From contig JAGGXI010000015.1 in NCBI GenBank assembly GCA_021163155.1, forward strand, positions 1 to 16,864: DNA of 16,864 nt, read 5' to 3'. Both the position numbers and the translations under genes were made by a program. Origin of the DNA: Candidatus Aerophobota bacterium. GTDB taxonomy: Bacteria; Aerophobota; Aerophobia; Aerophobales; JAGGXI01. The stretch's first letter is position 1, and each line of letters starts with the position of its first letter. The notes below the pieces were generated by a model. The model was not told the origin of the DNA. It saw nothing but the letters and a program-made list of their open reading frames with translations, and did no database searches. Shown here one piece after another: positions 1 to 5,229 of this stretch.

Positions 1-5
1 ACCAT
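1..5 (-). CDS. First bases of a leftward gene leaving the window
   Basis: Only the start codon and two more bases are inside the window: an ATG on the minus strand at 5-3. It is called because a strong Shine-Dalgarno sequence GGAGG (minus strand, positions 17-13) sits seven bases upstream of it, an ideal distance. The gene would be divergent from the RRM gene at 240. Nothing can be said of the product. Confidence 0.45.
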
Positions 6-8
6 AAT

Positions 9-43
9 CTATCCTCCTTCATATTATTTAAGAAGAAGGATAG
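9..43 (-). promoter_or_regulatory. Hairpin that would hide the ribosome binding site of the leftward gene
   Basis: On the minus strand, positions 43-32 can pair with 20-9 in a 12-bp stem with an 11-base loop. The single irregular pair is a U-G wobble in minus-strand RNA but a C-A mismatch in plus-strand RNA, so the structure fits the minus strand better. The downstream arm contains the GGAGG at 17-13. Folding would therefore cover the ribosome binding site of the gene starting at position 5. The form resembles RNA thermometers and other translational switches; no regulator is identified. Confidence 0.45.
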
Positions 44-79
44 CATATATAATTTGTTTTGAGAAAGATCTGTGGATAT

Positions 80-123
80 ACTCCACTTTTAAACTTTAAT
101 TACTCCAGTTTTAAAATTTAATT
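80..123. repeat. Two tandem 22-bp repeats in a divergent intergenic region
   Basis: Positions 80-101 and 102-123 are adjacent direct repeats of 22 bp differing at two bases; each begins ACTCCA and ends TTTAATT. They lie between the leftward start at 5 and the rightward RRM gene, just upstream of a TTGACA hexamer. A 22-bp period is about two helical turns, so two copies of a regulator could bind on the same face. They do not match a binding site I can name. Confidence 0.6.
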
Positions 124-143
124 AACAATCCTACAAAAGTCGG

Positions 144-176
144 TTGACAAATTTTTATTATCTGGAAGAATAGGAT
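144..176 (+). promoter_or_regulatory. Possible promoter of the RRM gene
   Basis: A perfect TTGACA lies at 144-149. The best -10 candidates downstream are poor: AGAATA at 167 has 17-bp spacing but little similarity, and TAGGAT at 171-176 is more similar but 21 bp away. The -35 is convincing, the -10 is not, so the site may need an activator, perhaps acting through the tandem repeats just upstream. Confidence 0.3.
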
Positions 177-239
177 TAAATCAAAATTCAATGGTGAAGA
201 AGGGTCATTTTGGATGGCGATCAAAAAAAGGAGGTTAGG

Positions 240-506
240 ATGCAAGGTAGCAAGCTTTATGTAGGGAATCTTAGTTATTCTATAACTAAGGAGCAAATGG
301 AGGAATTGTTTTCCAATTATGGCGGAGTTAAACAAGTCAACATAATTGAAGGTAGAGGTTTTGGATTTGTTGAAATGTCTAACCCATCAGAAGCTGAAAA
401 AGCAAAAGAAGCATTGAACGGCTCCGATTTCAAAGGACGTACCTTGAAAGTTAACGAAGCTCGTCCACCTAAAGATAGACAGAAAAAAAATTATCGGAGA
501 TATTAG
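240..506 (+). CDS. Small RRM-type RNA-binding protein (88 aa)
   Basis: Binds single-stranded RNA through one RNA recognition motif and probably acts as a cytoplasmic RNA chaperone, as described for bacterial glycine-rich or Rbp-type RRM proteins, some of them cold-induced. RNP2 is LYVGNL at residues 6-11 and RNP1 is RGFGFVEM at 39-46; the last RNP1 position is Met where an aromatic is usual. The loop before RNP1 is short. The RRM fills nearly the whole chain and a basic tail (KDRQKKNYRRY) ends it. The ATG at 240 is chosen over an in-frame TTG at 210 because AGGAGG at 229-234 lies five bases before it. It is the only convincing rightward gene in the window and probably belongs to the older chromosome outside the island. 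Confidence 0.9.
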   Translation: MQGSKLYVGNLSYSITKEQMEELFSNYGGVKQVNIIEGRGFGFVEMSNPSEAEKAKEALNGSDFKGRTLKVNEARPPKDRQKKNYRRY

Positions 507-918
<412 letters not shown>

Positions 919-1009
919 ACTATAATAAGCTATCTTTCTCTTCCTGTGCTGATTTATATTTTTTTCTGTAATTAGCTTTTGTAAAAAACTTACAATTTAT
1001 ATGTAGTTT

Positions 1010-1072
1010 TATCTATTTCGATGTATTTATATCTATTTTGGTCGTAAATGGTCACAATTTAGTCACAAAATT
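1010..1072. repeat. Short direct repeats between att-like site and recombinase remnant
   Basis: TATCTATTT occurs at 1010-1018 and 1030-1038. Then three tandem units of 10-11 bp follow: GTCGTAAATG (1041), GTCACAATTTA (1051) and GTCACAAAATT (1062). They sit between the tRNA fragment and the integrase remnant, where arm-type recombinase sites are found in tRNA-integrating elements. That role is inferred from position and spacing. Confidence 0.45.
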
Positions 1073-1121
1073 TTTCTCTTATTTCATTTAGCGCTCAAAC
1101 AATATTTTGAGTATGCTTATA

Positions 1122-1313
1122 TTAAAAGTCAAATCCAATTTTTCGGAATTTTAGCTTTAGGGTAATTACTAACCAATTTGCTATACTCCCCTGAGGATCA
1201 CAATCTACCACTAAAACACCTTGACGTCTAAGCGCTAAAGCGTGTGAAAGATTAACTGCTGTGGTAGTCTTACCTATTCCGCCCTTGAAGTTTAGGATAG
1301 CGACCCTACGCAT
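1122..1313 (-). pseudogene. ParA/Soj-type ATPase, N-terminal fragment
   Basis: ParA ATPases segregate plasmids and integrative elements by cycling on DNA with ATP. The fragment keeps the deviant Walker A KGGIGKTT at residues 10-17, with its signature lysine, and the VDCDPQG motif at 36-42. After GSIANWL (residue 48) the sequence loses all resemblance to the family and stops at residue 63, whereas ParA proteins have about 250 residues. The ATG at 1313 is preferred over one four codons earlier because the family begins MRRVAILN-like. It begins two bases after the recombinase stop codon. It points to a former element with its own partition or transfer module, now mostly deleted. Confidence 0.8.
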
Positions 1314-1315
1314 TT

Positions 1316-1697
1316 TCAGATACAAACTTCCCTCTCCAGCTCGTTTATCTCTTCCTGAGTGATCTTAATATATCTTTTCGTGATCTCTTGGTTTGAATGC
1401 CCTATCTTTTCCATTACTTGAGGTAGATCCTTGTGGTAAATAACTCGGGCCATATATCCCCATGTTTTTCTCAAACTATGGGTTCCGTATCTGCCTTTTA
1501 AACCTACCATTTTAGTCCACTTTTTAATTAGTTCCCAAAGAGCCTGTCTATCTATCTGTTCACCTGACCGCTGGGCTGTGAAAAGGAAATTTTCTCTAAT
1601 GAAATCCTCAAAGCTATAATAAATTCCATAGGAAAAGCCAGAGAAAATTCCATAGTTAAAGAGAGGTAAGAAAGGTAAGTTGGGATTGTCTTGTATC
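1316..1697 (-). pseudogene. Tyrosine recombinase (integrase), C-terminal fragment
   Basis: Recognisable integrase sequence begins near 1620 (LFTAQRSGEQIDRQALW) and continues to the stop at 1316. It includes GTHSLRKTWGY with the HxxR catalytic arginine, the histidine of IGHSNQE, and the nucleophile tyrosine in KRYIKI. The frame stays open back to 1697, where an in-frame TAA ends it, without a good start codon. The N-terminal arm- and core-binding domains and the first catalytic arginine are missing, so it should not be active. Families with GTHSLRKTxGY include plasmid and phage integrases. Its closeness to the tRNA-Ser fragment supports the view that this is the scar of an element that used that tRNA as target. 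Confidence 0.85.
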
Positions 1698-1758
1698 CTT
1701 TAATGGCTCAAGATACTCCTGTCCTCATCAATTTGCCGGGAAAAGAGTCTGGGTGAGG

Positions 1759-2073
1759 TGGACCCATTTCCCTAGACAAAAAACTGCCATGTTTAAGCTA
1801 CAATTCGAGTCCCTTTATCTTATTTGTTTTTGCCTCTTGTCCATGAATGATTCTCTTATCCCCTCAGTAGCTATAGACTTCCATCTTCTTATCTGCTGTG
1901 GATGAACTTTGTACTCGCTGGCTAATTCAGCTGAAGTCTTCTCTTTCCTAAGAGCTTCTAATGCTACTTTCGCCTTAAAGACCGGTAGATATTTTTTCCT
2001 GATATTTCCCATAGTGGACCTCCTATTTTTATTTTACCTGTAGCTTAATGTACTGTCCAGTTTTTGGGGTCCA
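1759..2073 (-). mobile_element. IS3-family remnant with both terminal repeats, internally deleted
   Basis: The ends are imperfect 20-bp inverted repeats: 1759-1778 begins TGGACCC and ends CTAGACA; the complement of 2054-2073 begins TGGACCCC and ends CTGGACA. They match at 13 of 20 positions, clustered at the two ends as usual for IS3 elements. A perfect subterminal inverted 10-mer TTAAGCTACA lies at 1793-1802 and, complemented, at 2039-2048. Full-length IS3 elements are about 1.2-1.5 kb; here only 315 bp remain, holding the start of orfA and no orfB. The flanks TGAGG and CTATA do not match, so there is no target duplication. This suggests deletion or recombination after insertion. The right end truncates the yhaN-type gene. 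Confidence 0.8.
1815..2012 (-). pseudogene. IS3-family transposase OrfA, truncated
   Basis: OrfA supplies the helix-turn-helix DNA-binding part of the IS3 transposase, normally about 90-100 residues and joined to OrfB by frameshifting. The first ~50 residues here are typical: a basic start (MGNIRKKY), then FKAKVALEALRKEKTSAELA and the recognition helix VHPQQIRRWK. The frame ends at residue 65 with KRQKQIR, and no DDE-type OrfB follows before the element's other end. AGGAGG lies six bases upstream of the ATG. It is a dead fragment inside the remnant at 1759-2073. Confidence 0.85.
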
Positions 2074-2776
2074 CTATATTTACTCGATTTTGTTCTTGTA
2101 TTATATTTTCTATTTCTTCAGCAATTTCTTCCCTGTTTCTATGTAAGTCGTCAAATTTTTGGACATCATTTTTTATTTCTCGAAGCTGTGCATTAATTTC
2201 TTTAACGCTCCTAAGCAGAGAATTGATTTCCGGTGCACTACCTTGGGGCTTAAATAATTCGCCTGCATCTTTTTCGATAGTTCTCTGAATTTCTGAGAGA
2301 GAACTAGCGCCGATTCCAGTTCCTGCGCTGTAGATGCGTCCTTTGACTGCCTCGCTATTGAGTGTTTCAAAATCCTGGAGTTCGGTGAGTCCAAAGGCGT
2401 AGATGTTCTCGAAAATGTCTTTGTTAGCATGCCCGAGGAGGTTAGAGAGCTCTGTGGTTCCACCTGTTGAACCATCAGGAAAAATTACCTTTACATCATT
2501 GCTCCCCTTGGAATATCGTTCAATTATGTATCTTGTATTATCGCCAGTCGATACAATTAATCTACCGCCGTGATTACCGCCTGCAAGCGGTAGGTAAAGG
2601 TTGAGTCTACTGCGTCTGTCAGGAAAGCCGAAGAGTATCCGCTTTTGGAAAGATAGAATTGTTGATTTCCCAGCTTCATTCGATCCAATAAAGATGGTGA
2701 GACCCGATGTCAAATTCTTTATGTAATAATCGTGAAATATCGCAAAACCGTCAATATAAATTTCTTCAAACTTCAT
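2045..2776 (-). pseudogene. yhaN: YhaN-type SMC-like ATPase, cut off by an IS end
   Basis: YhaN-type proteins are SbcC/Rad50-like ATPases that pair with the metallophosphoesterase encoded just upstream and are thought to handle DNA ends. The N-terminal ATPase lobe is intact: a Walker A of GSNEAGKST at residues 31-39, the FGFPDRRSR and PLAGGNHGGRL stretches typical of the family, and FGLTELQDFETL in the Q-loop region. A coiled-coil begins near residue 185. Native sequence ends at about residue 233. The last ten codons (IVDPKNWTVH) are read from the IS3 terminal repeat. Family members have roughly 900-1000 residues, so the rest of the coil, the hinge and the C-terminal lobe with signature and Walker B motifs are lost. 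It starts six bases after the yhaO-type stop, evidence of a former two-gene operon. Confidence 0.85.
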
Positions 2777-2782
2777 GAGAAT

Positions 2783-4048
2783 TCATCCCCCAAGTTTATC
2801 CAGACAGAGTGTTTCTGCCTTTTTTATTAAATCAAGAAAATCTTCATCATCAATGGGTTCAAGAAGTTTTCTTCCACCTGGAGAGGTAAATAAGGGTTCG
2901 AGGGACTCTTTCAGTTCAGCTATCTTAGTCTTATCATGTGAAAATTCTTCAAACAGCCTGACCAAATCGCCGATAAAGTCCTTGCGTTCCAACAGTGATT
3001 TCCGATCGATTTCAGGATTCGTATTGTCCTCAATGCTTTCAATCCAAACGAATTGTTGTTCTCCTTCTTCATCCTCCCTTATGTCTCCGAGGATGTCATC
3101 TAAAACACCTTTTCGAGCGATAGATGAGTGCAGGGTACTTCTACCGGCAAGAATAATTTTGCAAACTGATGAGCGTTCCCCTGCTTCTTCACGGATGTTT
3201 TCGATGTAGTTGTGTATTTTTGAGATTAGTTCTTGTTCTGTATAGAGGAAGTCGATTGATAGCTCTTCTTCAAACCATCTTATGGAAGCGATCTCGATAA
3301 ATTCGGCAGTTGGTTCACTATTTTCGTTAACATTGACCAGGAAGCATCCTCTAGCGCCTGTCTCTTTGGGATGAAGACCCTGAGGATTCCCCGGATAAAT
3401 TACCAGCGGATTATCCTCATTTATAATAGCCTTTTTGTGGATATGACCGAGAGCCCAATAATCAAAATTTCGAGTGATTAAGTCCTGTAATGTGCAAGGT
3501 GCATAAGGTTCGTGTCCTGTGTTAGTGCCAACATTGCAATGTAACATACCAATGGTGAATAGTGTTTTTTTTGATTGTGATATTTTAGGGAATTTGTTAG
3601 TAAGATTTGTTTTTATCTCTCGATTGTGAAAGCTAATGCCATAAATTTGGGCAATTTCCTCGCCATTCTTTTCGACCAGGACCTTCTCCACAGATTTTCC
3701 TTTGAAGATATGAACTTTTTTTGGCCAGTCTAAATTTGCTGACCATCCATCTAATGGGTCATGGTTTCCATGTACAATATATGCTTTTATTCCCGACTCA
3801 GATAATCTTTTTAGTCCATCTCGAAATCGAAGCTGTGCTCGTAAGCTTCTGTCCGCCCCATCGTAAATATCCCCTGTGATTAAGAGAAAATCTACTTGTT
3901 TTTCAATACAAAGATCGATTATCTTATTAAATGCTTTAAACGTTGCCCCTGTTAATTCTAAACTTATTTCTTCACTTACTTCAGAAATCCCCTTAAACGG
4001 ACTATCTAAATGCAGGTCTGCTGTATGTATGAAACTAAATGCTTTCAT
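2783..4048 (-). CDS. yhaO: YhaO/SbcD-type metallophosphoesterase (DNA nuclease, 421 aa)
   Basis: Probable Mn-dependent exo/endonuclease subunit of an SbcCD-like complex. All five metallophosphoesterase motifs are visible: D11-x-H13, GDIYD at 59-63, GNHD at 94-97, the histidine of GMLH at 170, and GHIH at 201-204. The C-terminal ~200 residues are acidic and probably form the cap and partner-binding region. Length is normal for YhaO. A GGTGG ribosome binding site lies seven bases before the ATG. The next gene, its ATPase partner, is truncated by the IS, so this subunit is left without a local partner. It may work alone, pair with another ATPase, or be decaying. Transcription could come from the mrr gene 274 bp upstream or from a promoter in that gap. 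Confidence 0.88.
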   Translation of the reverse strand: MKAFSFIHTADLHLDSPFKGISEVSEEISLELTGATFKAFNKIIDLCIEKQVDFLLITGDIYDGADRSLRAQLRFRDGLKRLSESGIKAYIVHGNHDPLDGWSANLDWPKKVHIFKGKSVEKVLVEKNGEEIAQIYGISFHNREIKTNLTNKFPKISQSKKTLFTIGMLHCNVGTNTGHEPYAPCTLQDLITRNFDYWALGHIHKKAIINEDNPLVIYPGNPQGLHPKETGARGCFLVNVNENSEPTAEFIEIASIRWFEEELSIDFLYTEQELISKIHNYIENIREEAGERSSVCKIILAGRSTLHSSIARKGVLDDILGDIREDEEGEQQFVWIESIEDNTNPEIDRKSLLERKDFIGDLVRLFEEFSHDKTKIAELKESLEPLFTSPGGRKLLEPIDDEDFLDLIKKAETLCLDKLGG

Positions 4049-4214
4049 TATTTACCACCCATATCTTATTGATTAAACCTTAACATTTATTAGCTCCGAT
4101 ATGATTGATTGATTCATCACTTATTCCTAATCTTCTTACGTACGACGTTCTGCGGCTAAAACAAGTTGTCGCAGACATTTGGGCAAAGAGGTAGAGTGTC
4201 AAGTACAGTCGCTG

Positions 4215-4295
4215 GGGTCAGGTCTCCACATTTGACATTTCTCTGCCTCATACCATAATTGATTTAACTTTATGTCAAATGTGGAGACCTGACCC
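4215..4295. repeat. Perfect 24-bp inverted repeat, REP/MITE-like
   Basis: Positions 4215-4238 and 4272-4295 are perfect inverted copies (24 bp) around a 33-base spacer; the outer ends read GGGTCAGGTCTCC. It fills the middle of the 274-bp gap between the mrr-like gene and yhaO. The rest of that gap (4049-4214) shows only a weak CTGCGGC/GTCGCAG stem near 4152-4176. From memory, repeats with GGTCAGGTCTCC ends recur in many environmental genomes near REP-associated (Y1) transposases. A T-rich run follows on the plus strand only, so it is not a terminator for the leftward operon. Confidence 0.7.
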
Positions 4296-4322
4296 TATTA
4301 TTTTTATTGCTGTGTTTTGTCT

Positions 4323-5090
4323 CTATGCTCTTTCTCCAAAAACTTCGTCAAACTCCGCTATTGTAGAAATACAGTTCCGTGATAGAGCTTCCAAGAGTTC
4401 TCTCAATGTTGCTGCATCAAGAATATCCTGCGGAAGATAAATTCCGTGAGAATCCAAGTCCTGCAACGATTCCTTTATGGGAAGTTTGGGGAGAAGCATC
4501 CCAAACAGTGATAGATCATGAAAGAGCGGTAACGCATACAGGGCTAGCGCAAGATGTTTTGCACGCAATTCTTTAAATTTGGTTTGCCTTTCTTTTGATA
4601 ATAAGTTCGCTTTCCTAAAAATTCGTGAATTAATTGGCTCCGTATACTCTCGAAGAGGGTCAGCTACCTTGTACAATTCTGGAGTAAAGTAGTGTTCACT
4701 CCAAACATTGATAAAGAGATCTTGAAACTCTCTCCAATTCACGAGTTTTACTGGACTTTTCTTGACAGTATCAAAGGCACCACTTTGAAAACCAACAGAT
4801 GAGACAATTAAACCAACATTTGCTCCAAAGTCAGAAACGACTGTTCTAAAAGCATGCACTATTGTTTTAGGGACCCGAGTTTTCCAATGCTTACATTCGA
4901 TAAGATATTTGATTTCAGGTACTCTAGAATGATCTTCAGCATATACGTCGACATCAACTGTCCCACGTGTTGTCTCAATGTTTTTATCTACCTTCGCATA
5001 AAAACCACATTCACGCAAAATCTGACCAACTTCATTTTGTAAATTTTTCCAAGTTTCTGGAGAGTGCGTAATTTGTACTGATGTTTTCAT
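4323..5090 (-). CDS. Mrr-type restriction endonuclease (255 aa)
   Basis: Predicted DNA endonuclease of the Mrr_cat type within the PD-(D/E)XK superfamily; Mrr proteins cut modified or foreign DNA. An N-terminal helix (about 10-30) is followed by the catalytic core: TVDVDVY with D46/D48, then LIECKHW with E65-C-K67, and VGLIVSSVGFQSGA at 92-105, the usual downstream strand and helix. The C-terminal ~120 residues are helical, without a recognised domain, and may bind DNA or partners. The ribosome binding site GTGAGG (5104-5099) overlaps the stop codon of the 42-codon ORF upstream, so the two are probably translationally coupled. It lies downstream of the type III res gene and is probably the last gene of that operon. 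Confidence 0.82.
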   Translation of the reverse strand: MKTSVQITHSPETWKNLQNEVGQILRECGFYAKVDKNIETTRGTVDVDVYAEDHSRVPEIKYLIECKHWKTRVPKTIVHAFRTVVSDFGANVGLIVSSVGFQSGAFDTVKKSPVKLVNWREFQDLFINVWSEHYFTPELYKVADPLREYTEPINSRIFRKANLLSKERQTKFKELRAKHLALALYALPLFHDLSLFGMLLPKLPIKESLQDLDSHGIYLPQDILDAATLRELLEALSRNCISTIAEFDEVFGERA

Positions 5091-5100
5091 TGATTAATCC

Positions 5101-5229
5101 TCACGAAAAGCTCAGCGCCCGCGGTTCATCCGCGGTCAGTTGCAATGACTCAATCTGCCAATAATAATGGTCACGGTCCCGTTTTTTATAGAAGCTTATT
5201 TCCTTAATGACTTCATTGTATAACGCCAT
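5101..5229 (-). CDS. 42-codon ORF between res and the mrr-like gene
   Basis: The ATG at 5229-5227 lies inside the end of res; the two frames overlap by 17 bp. The TGA at 5103-5101 sits within the ribosome binding site of the mrr-like gene, ten bases before that ATG. Overlap at both ends is typical of a coupled operon gene. The peptide begins MALYNEVIKEISFYKKRD, continues with DHYYWQIE and ends in an acidic to neutral tail. It shows no signal peptide, membrane segment or family I know. Its own upstream Shine-Dalgarno is weak, as usual for re-initiation. Near its 3' end the DNA carries CCGCGG twice (5119-5124, 5130-5135) around a five-base loop, able to form a GC-rich hairpin. It could be the stump of a longer lost gene. 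Confidence 0.45.
   Translation of the reverse strand: MALYNEVIKEISFYKKRDRDHYYWQIESLQLTADEPRALSFS

Noticed and set aside
80-123. Pho box
   Set aside because: The 22-bp unit has the right length but no internal 11-bp repeat and no CTGTCA-like core.
2064-2475. Open frames opposite or out of phase with the yhaN fragment
   Set aside because: They are shadows: low-complexity Ser/Phe-rich translations, and the yhaN frame shows clear motifs.
4215-4295. Terminator for the leftward mrr operon
   Set aside because: The stem is strong but the T-rich run is on the plus-strand side only, and the 33-base loop is too long.
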